DNA of 64,000 nucleotides. It comes from Alopecurus myosuroides (Eukaryota > Streptophyta > Magnoliopsida > Poales > Poaceae). The position numbers and the translations under genes were made by a program. Within the stretch, counting starts at the first letter, position 1, and each line of letters opens with the position of its first letter. The stretch lies in the NCBI GenBank assembly GCA_028641055.1, contig CM054062.1, positions 182,713,958 to 182,777,957 of the forward strand. The letters run 5' to 3'. Positions 22,721 through 34,011 of this stretch are shown piece by piece. The notes under the pieces were generated by a model. The model had not been told where the DNA came from. It worked only from the letters and a program-made list of their open reading frames with translations, and ran no database searches.

Positions 22721-23461
22721 GCTCGTTGTTGCAGCTTGCCCGCTGTGTTTGTGTTATCTCTTACTTCTGATAGTGTCGTCTGGTGTGTGCGTAGTAAGAA
22801 CTTTTAAAGAACCTCTATCATGTTGGTATGTAAGAACCTAATATGTATATTATATTAGTATATGTTTCTTAACCCGATCATGTTTTAAGGATGTCAAAAA
22901 GACTTATTAGGCATGATTTAGTAATAAGTGGATGTGACAACTCATTGATCCGTTCGATCAATGAATTGTCACATCCATATACTACTGGATCATGCCTAAT
23001 AAGCCAATAGTTGGTGCAACATAAAAAATGTGAGTAACAAGACTCGATCTTTGGTGTGTGGAAATGAGTTAGCCCCTCCCCCCACCACTAGGCACTGTCT
23101 TATTTTGCAATTATTTGCCAACTAAAATAAAGAAGAATACGAAGAAGTATAATAAAAATGCGATCAGATCCTAATTAAGACTCTTTTCCTTTTGGTTCTT
23201 ATTTTATTTTATTTTTCAATCCGAAAAACAAGAATAAATTATGACTAACAGCCGCGCGCCAAGTCTCCACGGAATCAGCCTCACGCAGGGTTCCACTTGC
23301 CAGCGTCTACGCGCGAAATCTCCACCACACCGCGCTCCTCGCCCACTCGGCTACTCCTCCACTGAAAGCGACCTCTACAAAAAGCCTCCACTTCGCCCTC
23401 CCGCCCCAAGGGCGGCTGCCACGGCTTCGCCCTCCCCCGTCCTTGGCGTCGTTCTCAAACA
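22679..23461. other. 3' region of the zf-XS gene and leader of the next gene
   Basis: Apart from the foldback at 22903-23003, this AT-rich stretch holds no recognised feature until about 23240, where GC content rises in the probable leader of the gene starting at 23462. Confidence 0.5.
22903..23003. repeat. 101-bp imperfect foldback (inverted repeat)
   Basis: The left arm starts CTTATTAGGCATGAT and the right arm ends ATCATGCCTAATAAG. Next inward, GGATGTGACAA pairs with TTGTCACATCC, and ATTGATC with GATCAAT around a 5-base loop near 22953. The arms are about 48 bp with few mismatches. No TA duplication flanks it, so it does not look like a Stowaway or Tourist MITE. It lies 225 bp after the zf-XS stop and would form a hairpin in any read-through transcript. 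Confidence 0.9.
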
Positions 23462-24280
23462 ATGACTGGTAAGCCATGGTTCCCTTCCTTCCCCATCCTC
23501 AACCAAACGATGCGATGTAGGTTAGATGCCGGCAGATCTAGGTTTGATACCGACGGATGTAGGTTAAATGCCGGCGGATGTGCGTCACCGTTGATGTTTT
23601 AAGTTACCACCGGCCATGGATATAGCTCACGCTACCGTTACAGGGACCTCGGAGATCGTTTCCCCCACCCAGATGGAGATCGAACTGAACAAGGCCTCGG
23701 AGCTCGCAAAGCCCCCTGTTATTCAGATAGCCGAGGTAAATAGCATATAAATTAGTCCTGTAGCCAAATATTCTCTTAAGATTCATCTATCTCCTTTCGC
23801 CTTCGTCGAAACTTCTTTGATTTTTATTCTTTTCGTATTTGGCTATAGGACCACAGTGCAGGCTGTGATTTCTGCAGCATGTCGCGTACTGAAATTCAGA
23901 AATTGGTACATCGGTCAGTTGAGATAATTCAGAAATTGGTGCAGCAGTCAGTTGAGACAATTGAATCTCATCGTCTCTCTGAAGTTTGCAAACTGGCTGA
24001 TGATACCAGCGCTAAGAAGCTAATCTGTTTTGTTTGCTGCGAGGACAGACTGGACAGGGCGACGAAAGCTTCACAAATGATAGCACTCGAGTTGGAACTG
24101 CGGGAGCAAAAGAGAAGCTATATGATCATGCACGACTTGGTTACTAAGCTTGATTCTGAGCTGAAGAGTGCGAAGAAAACTTTGAAAATAGCCGAAGAGA
24201 AGTGCGACATGCTCCATAGGGGAAGACACCCTGTTGGAGAGTGCAAAGGACACCAATGTGAAGTTGAGATACATTCTTAG
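23462..24280 (+). CDS. Three-exon gene of unknown function with coiled coil
   Basis: The best model has a very short coding first exon (23462-23468, strong GTAAGC donor), exon 2 at 23644-23735 (acceptor TTACAG, donor GTAAAT) and exon 3 at 23849-24280 (acceptor GGCTATAG). All junctions keep frame, giving 176 residues. An alternative start at 23616 is in the same frame without the first intron. The protein has Cys pairs near the exon 3 start (CDFC) and near residue 98 (CFVCC), an internal duplication of EIQKLVHRSVEI type, and a heptad-like charged helix before a Cys/His-rich tail. I do not recognise the family. It sits between the foldback and the Tat insertion inside the CACTA and may be a captured gene fragment. 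Confidence 0.5.
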
Positions 24281-25551
24281 TTTCTTGCAAGATCATGGAA
24301 TGAGGTAAAACTATTTTGCTCTTTAATTAGATTATGTCAACCTTCAATGCTTGCCAATGAGTCTAGTTGTTATTCATTTCTCTGCTTTGTTGCATGTGCC
24401 GATGATTAAACTGGGCAATGCTAAAATCCAAAGGATTACTCCCCAGTACCTAGTAGCGTTTACACGGACATTGTTTGTTCATGCTCCCTGGTCCTGTGGA
24501 GCTTGACCCTTTGGACTTTTTTTGCAATGTATGTATGAGGCTTGCTTATTTTATGTTCATTCTCTGTTTTGTGTGCCGATGATTAAACTATGCACCTTCT
24601 CTCGGTGAGATATTGGCACTTACCTAGTGTTGTGTACAACTACATTTGTTCTGCATCTTCCTTGGTAAGTGTTCGATGATCTCATTGATTTCTGTGTGCT
24701 TCTTTACTATGAGGCCCCAATTATGATTTTATCTGTAATGCATGAGCCATATTGGTTCTGCATATTCCTTGGCAAGTGTTCGATAATTTCATTGATTTGT
24801 GTGTGCTTCTTTACTATGAGGCCCCTATCTAGGCTTGGTTCTATGCCGATGATTAATATGCAGCAATGTCTCCAACAGTTGGCGTACCATAGAAAAAAAG
24901 AGTGCCATATTTCTGGTTGATCAGAGTGCCGATGATTAAACTGTACAATGTTAAAATACAGAGGGAGACTCCTCTAGACCTAGTAACGTTTACAAGGACC
25001 TAGTAGCTTGTTTATGCCACCGGGTCTAGCGGTTTATCACCTCTGTACATGTGTCATTTGTACACGTGAGGCAGTTTTGTCACTCATCTTTGTATGTTTG
25101 GAAGTATATCTGCTTCTTTTTTGTAGATGTGCTAAACATGTATGATGCTTTTCTACTAGTGTTTCTGTGGACGCGGTTTCGGAAAGTTCTAGTGGATGAT
25201 GTGAACCTCTGGATGTGGCTTCGGAATGCATGCTGGCATAGGAAAATATCCGCTGGATGATGTGAAACTGTGGATGTGCCTTCGCAGTGGATGTTGGCAT
25301 AAAAAAAGTTATGGTTAACTTTGGACCTGTTGTTGAACCTTTTGTGATGCTAATTTCAATTACTATAAATCTCCTATGTTTCGGAGTGCATGTAACTGGG
25401 ATGATGGCGCGGAACAGACATCAAAGAGGGCGAGGAGGCGGTATATTAGTATTAGTACTAGGGTATCCATTGTTGCAAATGTAAAACCATGTAAATTCAT
25501 TTCTATTTTGGAGTGCATTTTATAATTTAGATCTCCTATATATTCGGTAAT
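24281..25551. repeat. Region of local duplications left of the Tat element
   Basis: There is no gene. Several blocks occur twice: GTGCCGATGATTAAACTG at about 24397 and 24926, each followed by a related 60-80 bp stretch; AAGTGTTCGAT to TTTACTATGAGGCCCC at about 24666 and 24774; and GGATGATGTGAA to GGCAT at about 25194 and 25254. It looks like 3' flanking DNA that grew by segmental duplication. The right limit is the Tat junction near 25550, marked by a sharp rise in GC content. Confidence 0.6.
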
Positions 25552-28510
25552 TTGGTTGACACTCGCCACGTGGGATACCCGGTCAGCTATCCACTGAGCG
25601 ACGCGCACACAGGCGCCGCACCGACTAGCGCCCAGCCCGATGCCGCGCAAGGTGATGGTTCCGTGGTGCCTCCAATCGTTCAAGGCACCGCACCGCCAGT
25701 TTCCTCCTCAGTGCCACAGAACCGGGACCCAGCCAGGCAACAGGCCCTAGATGCCCTGAGGGATGAAGTTGACAGAAGAGCAGCCGAGAAAGAAGCTGCC
25801 GAGAAGGCCGAGGCTGAAAAAGAGGCAGCCGAGAAGGAAACCGCCGAGAAGGCCGAGGCCGAAAAAGAGGCAGCCGAGAAGGAAGCCGCCGAGAAGGTGA
25901 AGGCGAGAGCTGAGGGGAAGAAACTCGAAGATCCCGAGAAGCAGAGAGCCGAAAAAGAGAAGGCGAAGAAACGGACCAGAGATCAGAATCAAATGCCGCC
26001 GCCAGCCTCGGGTGGAGCACTGGTGATTCGAGAATCCGGCCCGGTTGCCACTGCGACCGCTGCCGCCGCCATCGCCGCTGGCCAACCTTGCTTCCCGGAT
26101 TACATGGTTAAGGTTAGCCAGCAAAACATAATCGGCTTCTCTCCCCAGGACAAGCAGCTTGCCCTTCTGAGGGGACAAAAGGCCGTAGCCAGGAACTCCC
26201 CTCCCCCAGATCCAAACCAGAACCAGTCCGTCACTATCGCTTCTCGGGGAGTCCAAGATCCAATGATAAAATCCCGGAGCCTTGAGCAGGTGCTGGATAC
26301 CATTGGCTATATCGACGCCAAATGGGACAGCAAGGTTCTCGGTACGGACAACTGGCACGGCCTTGGTCTCGGCACAATTGACCATATGCGCGTCGAGTGG
26401 AACAAAGTGGATCTGGGATACAAGCCCATGACCGTCTCCACCGCCACCGCCACTCTCGCCACCAAGATGTTCCTGCACCGCAAGAACGCCGAGGACATCG
26501 AGCAAGCGTATGCAGTAAGTCTCAGCTTGCCCTTCTCCGAGTTGAATTTTTCTTCTCTTCTATTCGCCTTCATTCTTCCTCACCATCACCCAGTCCCCGA
26601 GATTCTGGCCGAGTAGGCGGATACTCTCCGAGTAGCCTCCTACTCGGGTTGAATCTTTTCTGCTCTGTCTAACTTGTTTTCTTCTCGCTTCTCAGGATAG
26701 CGTCCTGAAGCGGACCAACTTATACCGCGTGCTTCTCTGGAATCACTCTATCGCTAGGAGGCGAATCGCTGCATTGGAGAAGGAGAAGGCAGCTGCGGAG
26801 GCTGCGAGCAAAAATGCCAACGACAGTACTCAGCAGCTGGCTGAAGTGAAAGGTACGCTTTTAGCCATGCGGTTACTGCGTTTCTTGTTTACGCCCGCGT
26901 CTGCTTTCTTTTGCGCTAACCTTTCCTGCTCTGCAGAGAACCTGAAGAACTTGGCTGAGGAGCACGAGAAGTGCCGTGTGTTTGTGGAGAACGCCGAGGC
27001 CACCATCAAGAAGTTAGAAGGTGAGTAGCCGTCTACCCGGCATCATTCTTGTGCCTATCTCCTTTGCTTCTCTGCTAACCGTGCCTTGCTCTTTTCAGAA
27101 GATCACAAACTGTTTGTTGAGGAACACCAGGACTGCGTCAAACCGGAAGAGGTGCAGAAGCAGCTGTCCGACCAGGCTGTTGAGTTGGTGAAGGACCACA
27201 CTACGGAAACGGAGCAGCTGCAACTCCAGCTGCAGAAAGCACTCCGGGATGCTGTTACAGTTAGTGAAGAGAAGGACAGAGTGATTGCCGAGAAGACCAA
27301 AGCGGAGACAACCCTCAAAGCCAAGGTCAAGGCCCTAGAGCTGGAGTGCGAAACATTGAAGAAATCCAATGCTGGGTACTTTGCTCAGTTGGATACTCTG
27401 CGCCAGATCCAGGATAAGCACATATCCAATGAAGAATCCTGGAAGACCCAGCTGCAGGCGCTGCGCATCGAGCTTAAGAGTAAGCTCTCTCTTCTCTGCA
27501 CCCTTCTCTTCTCGGTCAAATTTCTTCTCGGTTCTTCCTCTACCCGGTTCTCTTCTCCTCTGATTCTGAATTTCCTACTTGCTTTCCCAGAAATCTTTCC
27601 TGCCATTATTTCTTCCTGCGTGCCCGCTCTGGCCAAGGCCCAAGCAGCACGTGCTGCGAATGGCGAGCCAGAGGACACCAGGGCCGAAATTGAAGATAGC
27701 ATGCTGGTGATGCGAAGCCAGTTCGAGCGCCTAGCCGCCGTTGGTTCTGACCTCGTGCGCGTGGGCTTTGAGCTTCATAAGCTCTTCTGGCCTGAGGAAC
27801 CTGAGCCAACAACCATTCGGGGCCTCGCACTCAAGCTGCAGAATGTGAAGGCCGAGTTGAAGAAATGGCGCGCTTCTGGAGCTCGGGCAGGCGCGGACTT
27901 GATGCTTCTTTGCATCGCCTCCTGGTATGAAAATCTTGACATGCAACGCATCCGCGGGAAGCGCGACAACTCCAAGTGGGAGACGGACTCCGACTGCGTG
28001 GCCACGCGCAAATCGATCGCGTATGGAGTGGCGGAGTGCGCTGAGACGGAGATCTACATCGACGGCCCCCCCGAGCCCGACACCGAAGTGGAGGAGGACG
28101 AGGAGGAAGACGACGACACGGAGTCCGACTTGGAGGGCCTCTTCGATTCCCCCAGGAGCAAGACCGGGAAAGGGAAAGGCACGGCCATCTCGAGTAGCGA
28201 TGAGGAGGCCGAGCACATCGACACCGCCCCACTCGACTTCGGCACCTCTTCAGGAGCCGCTCTTGACGACACGATGCCCGCCCCCAGCCGAGCCTCCGGT
28301 TCCTCTACAGCTCCAGGGCCCATCTCGGTGGCCACGGCCACTTCTGACCTGGCAGTCACCGATCAGGACGTCGTGATGGAGGAGTCCGCCACCGTCCAGT
28401 CGGAGGTGGATGCCACCCATGCCAGCGCCGAGGAAGATGCGGCAGCCAGGGCCACCACAGAAAATGCAGCAGCCAATGCCAGCACTGACAACACTGCTAC
28501 CTCCACATAA
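25552..28510 (+). CDS. Antisense gene of the Tat element (aORF), five exons, 5'-truncated
   Basis: Exons are 25552-26514, 26696-26852, 26937-27020, 27099-27479 and 27591-28510. All four introns (181, 84, 78 and 111 nt) have GT-AG ends and every junction keeps one frame, giving about 834 residues. The left end has no ATG; the frame simply enters from the truncated junction, so the N-terminus is missing. The product begins with a Pro/Gln-rich part, then an AEKEAAEKAEAEKEAAEK-type repeat, a conserved-looking globular part (about residues 180-320), long coiled coils over exons 2-4, and an acidic C-terminus (EVEEDEEEDDDTESD). Such antisense proteins are known in Tat elements, but their function is not established. 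It converges on the pol gene, with 671 bp between the ends. Confidence 0.75.
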
Positions 28511-29181
28511 CTTTACCTGCAAACTTTTTTACTCGAAAACTTATCAGATCCCCGGGATGCCGGGAGCAGATGTAATAGACTATCTTTGTTTTGCTTGCTA
28601 CACAGTTTTTATCCCCTCTCTGTTTATTTCGAAATTAATCAATTTGAACGACGCTGGCTCAATGCCGAGTTGCGTTTCCATGCGAGTTCCCGAGTTGCAT
28701 TTCTTATTCACCCTATCTTTTCATCTCTGCTCTACCCGCGACTTGTCGCTTGTTTGGTATTCGAGTCACAAGAATCAAGTAGTAGGGCTGCAAATACTTT
28801 GCCGCTAGAAACAATCATGGTAACGCAGCCCACCACTTAGCCGAGAAGACGAAAACAGGGAACAAAAGTAACAAACAATCTACTCGGTTCCTGGACTCTT
28901 TCTTCCTTAGCGATTTTCGTGTGCTCATTGACCTTTTGCTTGTTCTCTTGCTTGCCATGAAGCCGGGTTTCGGACAGCAGCAGAGTCGAAGAGTTGGCAT
29001 ATAGGTTTAAACACAGTACTCAATGCACTTATGAGTTCTGAAGTGGAGCAACCGAATAGACAAAGGGTCAAGCCGAGTAAAAACACTTAGAGCAATTTTG
29101 GACGAGGGCAGTCCCCGAGAACAATTTCAGATTGCAGAGTAGAATTTCAACTCGGATAAGAGGGTACATACACATCTTTTC
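28511..29181. other. Gap between convergent aORF and pol
   Basis: No open frame is supported. It should hold both 3' untranslated regions. CGAGTAA and CTACTCGG motifs typical of this element occur at about 28880 and 29070. Confidence 0.6.
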
Positions 29182-32100
29182 TTACGAATGAAAACGACGA
29201 AGTAGAGCTACATTCCAAGGGCGCTTGGTTTCCTCTCCAGCTTTATCTGCCCTGTTCGCCTGCGATGGGCGCACATCTACAAGGTAGTATGCATCATTGT
29301 GCAGCGCTTTGCTCACGATAAAAGGCCCTTCCCAAGGAGGAGACAACTTGTGCATCCCGGCTGTGCGCTGCACCAGCCTAAGGACCATGTCTCCTTCTCG
29401 GAAAACCCTTGGGTTCACCTTTCGGCTATGATAACGCCGCAGGTTTTGCTGGTAGATAGCCGAACGTGACAGAGTCAGCTCTCTTGCTTCTTCAAGCAGG
29501 TCAACGTCGTCTTCTCGAGCTTCTCTCGCCTCCACCTCAGTGTAGAGGGCTACTCGGGGGGAGTCATGCTCTAAGTCTATTGGCAACACGGCCTCAGCCC
29601 CGTACACCAAGAAGAATGGCGTGTAGCCGGTTGACCGGTTAGGGGTAGTCCTTAGACTCCACAACACCACTGGCAACTCTTCTAGCCAACACCCAGGTGT
29701 TTTCAGCAGCGGCTCAATCAGCCTTGGCTTTATGCCTGCCAGTACCATTCCATTTGCTCTCTCAACTTGCCCATTGGAGGCAGGGTGCGCGACTGACGCA
29801 ACGTCTAGTCGGATATGCTTATCTCTGCAGAATCGCACCATTGCCCCCTCTGCAAAGTTGGTGCCGTTGTCGGTGATGATACTGTGCGGGTAGCCATATC
29901 TCATGATCACATCCTTCACGAACTTCACAGCTGTGACCCCATCGCACTTCCGAATAGGTTTCACCTCAATCCACTTGGTGAACTTGTCCACCATGACCAA
30001 AATATGTGTCATATTGCCTTTAGCCGGCTTGAAAGGACCAACCATATCCAAGCACCAAACAGCAAATGGCCATGTGATAGGAATTGTTTTCAACTCGGAA
30101 GCAGGCATGTGAATCTTACTTGCGAACATATGTCCGCCGTTGCACTTCCTCACAATATCTTCAGCTTGCTGCAGTGCAGTGAGCCAGTAGAAGCCATGCC
30201 GAAAAGCTTTCTTGACCAAAGCCCGAGATGAGGCGTGATGCCCACATTCCCCTTGATGTATCTCCACCAGAATTTCTTCTCCCTCTTCCGGGCTCACACA
30301 ACGTTGCAGCACACCAGTGGCACTTCTCTTGTGCAGCACATCTCGGACTATAGTGTAGCCCTTGGACCTTCTCTGAATCTGCCTCGCAGTCACCTCATCT
30401 TCAGGTAAAGTGCCGTCCCTTAGAAAGGATAATATGGGCATAGCCCAACTCGGTGTCTCCCGTATGGGAAACACTGGTTCGTCCAGTTCCATTGGGACAG
30501 GCTCTTGCGGTTGCACAGGAGGAGTAGGAGCGCTTCTTTGCAGCCCAGACCGATTGGCGAGAACTTCTTCAATGAATGCGACAGCCTCTGGGTTGAGGGC
30601 GGCAGTCCCCGAGTACGGAGTGGCAGTCCCCGAGTAAGGAGTGGCAGTCCCCGAGTAAGGAGTGGCAGTCCCCGAGTACGGAGTGGCAGTCCCCGAGTAG
30701 AGGACGGCAGTCCCCGGGTTCCCTGCAGCACTCTCCCAGTCAATCTCCATTGGGTCAGATTCTTCACTTGGCAGAGAAGGAACAAAGATGGATTCCGAGT
30801 TGGGGGAAGGCTTGATGGATGGCTTCCTCAAATGCTCCAAGGCAATCCCTGCCGGGATGGACTGCCGAGAAGATCCCAACTTGGATAGCTCGTCTGCTGC
30901 TTCGTTCTCTGCTCGGTGAATGTGCTGGAACTCACAGCCTTCGAAAAACCCAGTCATAGACTGCACCAGGAAGCGATACGATGCCATGTTGGCATCCAGA
31001 GCATCCCAGGTACCTGAGACTTGCTGCACCACCAGATCTGAATCGCCATAGCATATAATGCGCTGCACACCAACCTCCTTTGCTACTCGCAAACCATGTA
31101 CCACTGCCTCGTACTCGGCTACATTGTTGGATGCCTTGAAATGAATCTGCAGCACATACTTGAGCTGATCTCGCTTGGGTGACGTGAGCACGACACCAGC
31201 ACCAAGGCCTTCCTTCACCTTCGAGCCATCGAAATGCATCCTCCAATAGTTGGAAACTGGAGCAGGGGGTTCATATTGCATCTCGGCCCAGTCCACGAGA
31301 AACTCTGCCAGGACCTGAGACTTGATTGCTTCTCTTCTCGCATACGCGGGAGCGTACGCGGCTAGCTCAATCGCCCACTTGGCTACTCTGCCACTTGCCT
31401 CCTTGTTGCCCATGATATCCGAGATGGGGGCAGAGCTCACAACTGTGATAGGGTGCTCCTGAAAATAATGTTTCAGCTTCCTGGCGCCCAGGTACACACC
31501 ATATGTCATCTTTTGGTAGTGCGGATAGTTTTGCTTGGAACTGGACAACACTTCACTGAGATAATAGACTGGGCGCTGCACACTCTTGCCTTCTTCTTCT
31601 CGCTCCACCACTATCACCACGCTAACTACTCGGTTAGTCGCAGCAATGTACAGCAGCATAGGCTCCTTGGGTAGCGGACTAGCCAAGACGGGAGCGCTAG
31701 CCAGCATTGCTTTCAGCTCATTGAATGCCACGTCCGCTTGCGGAGTCCAGACAAACTTGTCACTTTTCTTCATCAGCTGGTACAGAGGCAAAGCCTTCTC
31801 GCCCATTCGGCCCAGAAAACGGCTCAGAGATGCCAAACAACCCGTGAATTTCTGCACATCTTTCAGTGATCTCGGTAAAGACATGCTCTCAATAGCTTTT
31901 ATCTTAGAAGGATTGGCTTCAATGCCCCGACTAGAAACCAGAAAACCGAGTAGCTTTCCAGCCGGTACACCAAAGGTGCACTTACTCGGATTCAGTTTCA
32001 TTTTGTACTTGCGTAGGTTAGCAAAGGTTTCCTCCAGGTCGGCAAGCAGAGTATGTGTTTTATTCGTTTCGATGACAATGTCATCTACGTACACCTGCAC

Positions 32101-32691
32101 ATTCTTGCCGAGCTGGTCGTGCAAGCATTTCTGCATGCATCTCTGATAGGTTGCACCCGCGTTCCTCAAGCCAAAACACATGACACGATAGCAATAAGCC
32201 CCGTACGGGGTAATGAAAGCAGTCTTTATTTGATCAGCAGGGTTGAGTGCAATCTGGTGGAAACCAGAGTAGGCATCTATGAAAGACAACAGTTCACAAC
32301 CAGCAGTGGAATCGATCACCTGATCGATGCGGGGTAGCGGGAAAGGATCCTTGGGGCATGCCTTGTTCAAGTCGGTGTAGTCGACGCACATGCGCCATGC
32401 AGTGGCAGCCTTGGGATCTTCCTTTTTCTTCTCGACCATGACCGGGTTGGCTAACCAATCCGGATGCAGCACTTCCATGATGAAGTTACTTATCAGCAGC
32501 TTGGTGATCTGATCACCGATGGCCTTCCTTCTCTCATCTCCAAAACGGCGCATAGCCTGCTTCACGGGCTTGGCGTCAGGACGCACATGCAAAGAGTGCT
32601 CAACCAACTCCCTCGGGACTCCTGGTAGATCTTCATTGGTCCAGGCGAACACATCCCGATTCTCACGGAGGAAGTGGATGAGCGCGCTTTC
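29182..32691 (-). pseudogene. Tat pol: reverse transcriptase, two RNase H domains, integrase
   Basis: Counting from Met at 32652, reverse transcriptase spans about residues 50-240 with YVDD at 188-191 and the FGLRNAGATYQR motif. A first RNase H (about 330-450) lacks the usual catalytic Asp near LLYIAATNRVVS. A second, archaeal-type RNase H (about 470-590) keeps its acidic residues: Asp475, Glu513, Asp537 and Asp587. A linker with repeated TPYSGTA follows. Integrase has Asp869, Asp928 and Glu964 with the expected 35-residue spacing, but the zinc-binding Cys expected at 840 is Gly (CNGG). The frame is open upstream to a TAG at 32692-32694 that separates it from protease in the same frame. Function: copying element RNA into DNA and inserting it. 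Confidence 0.88.
30604..30720 (-). repeat. 21-bp minisatellite inside the pol linker
   Basis: CAGTCCCCGAGTAAGGAGTGG and close variants occur about five times in a row, with a partial sixth. The 21-bp unit preserves frame and encodes the repeated seven-residue TPYSGTA between RNase H and integrase. It contains the CGAGTA motif found throughout the element. Confidence 0.93.
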
Positions 32692-34011
32692 CTATTTCTC
32701 CTCCAACCCGGAGCCAATGATGGCCACGCGCTCCGGGAACTCGGGGTCAACCTGGACTGTCTTGGTCTCCTTGGCAGCTTGGAAAGCAGTACCATGCTGG
32801 GTACTCGGCACACCTTGTGCGCCAGCTTGTGCGGACTGAGCCATGGCCACCACCTCGTACATCTTCTTCTTCTCGGCAGCAATCACCATCGATTCCGCCA
32901 GCTGGGAGCTAGCAGAGGCACACTCCATGGACTTCTTGTAATCTCCCGAGATGGTGATGATGCCATTGGGACCAGGGATCTTCATCTTCAGATAAGCCAC
33001 ATGTGTAGAGGCCATGAACTTGCTCAGAGCAGGCATGCCGAGTAGAGCATGATAGGGGCTCTGATGATCCACCACCTCGAACTGCAAGCGCTCTGTGCGG
33101 CAGTTCTCCCGGGTACCGAATAGCACATCAATCCACACTCGGCCAATCGGGTTGCACGAGATCCCGGGCACAATGCCGTGGAAGGTGGTCTTGCTGGGCA
33201 GCATCATGTTCTCGGCCAGGCCAAGCTTCTCGAGTGTGTCCTTGTACACAATGTTGATGCTGCTGCCGTTGTCGATTAGCACCTTGCTGAACCTCACATT
33301 CTTCTCGGGACCCAGGAAAGTAGGATCCAGCACCAAGGCATAGGTACCCGGATTGGGCATCACCTTGGGATGATCTACTCGGGACCACCTGATCTCCTGG
33401 TCGCACCAGTACATGTAGTGAGGAACAGCAGGAATCACTGCATTGACCTCCATGGCCCGCCTGTGCTGTGACTGCTTGTCGACTGCCTCAGAAGTGAAGA
33501 TCATATAGCTCTCATGGTGCTCTTGGTACTGGTTGGAGCCATTGCCCCCATTGTTGCCATTGTTGCGATTGTTGTTGCCCTGGTAGTCGTTGTTGTTGCC
33601 TCTGTTGTTGTTGTTGCGGTTGTAGTTGTTGTTGTTGTTGCGGTATCTCTCATTGTTGAAGTTCTGGTTGGCTCCTAAAGCCACCTGGTTGACATTCTCT
33701 CTTCTCGGGTACACTGGCGGCCGAGCTGCAGGTGCGCGAGTAGGCTGAACAGTAGCATTGGCGGCTGGCAGGGGAGGAGGAGGAGGCAAGCCATCACTCT
33801 TGATCACATCCCACCATTCGCACTGCCGAGTAGTGTGGTTAGCGGGCCTCGAGGGATGATGGGTGTGAAAGCTGCATGGGCCATCCTTCATGTCATCGAA
33901 GACAAACTTCTTCGGCTGCTCGGAGTTCCCGCTACCCGACTGCGCAGTGCGGAACGGTTTCTTGTTGCCCTGGCCCTGGTTCTGGTTCTGCCCGTAGGCT
34001 CCAGCAGGTTT
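32692..34011 (-). pseudogene. Tat nucleocapsid-protease segment
   Basis: The frame runs from the TAG at 34012-34014 to the TAG at 32692-32694, in the same frame as gag and pol. It starts with a Cys/His cluster (CSFHTHH ... NHTTRQC), then an Asn-rich tract (about 33545-33665), then an aspartic protease core with VLIDNGSSINIVY and HALLGMPALSKF. The active-site triplet is DNG where DGG or DSG is usual. Role: processing the gag-pol polyprotein. The two bounding stops make it a pseudogene unless they are read through. Confidence 0.85.
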
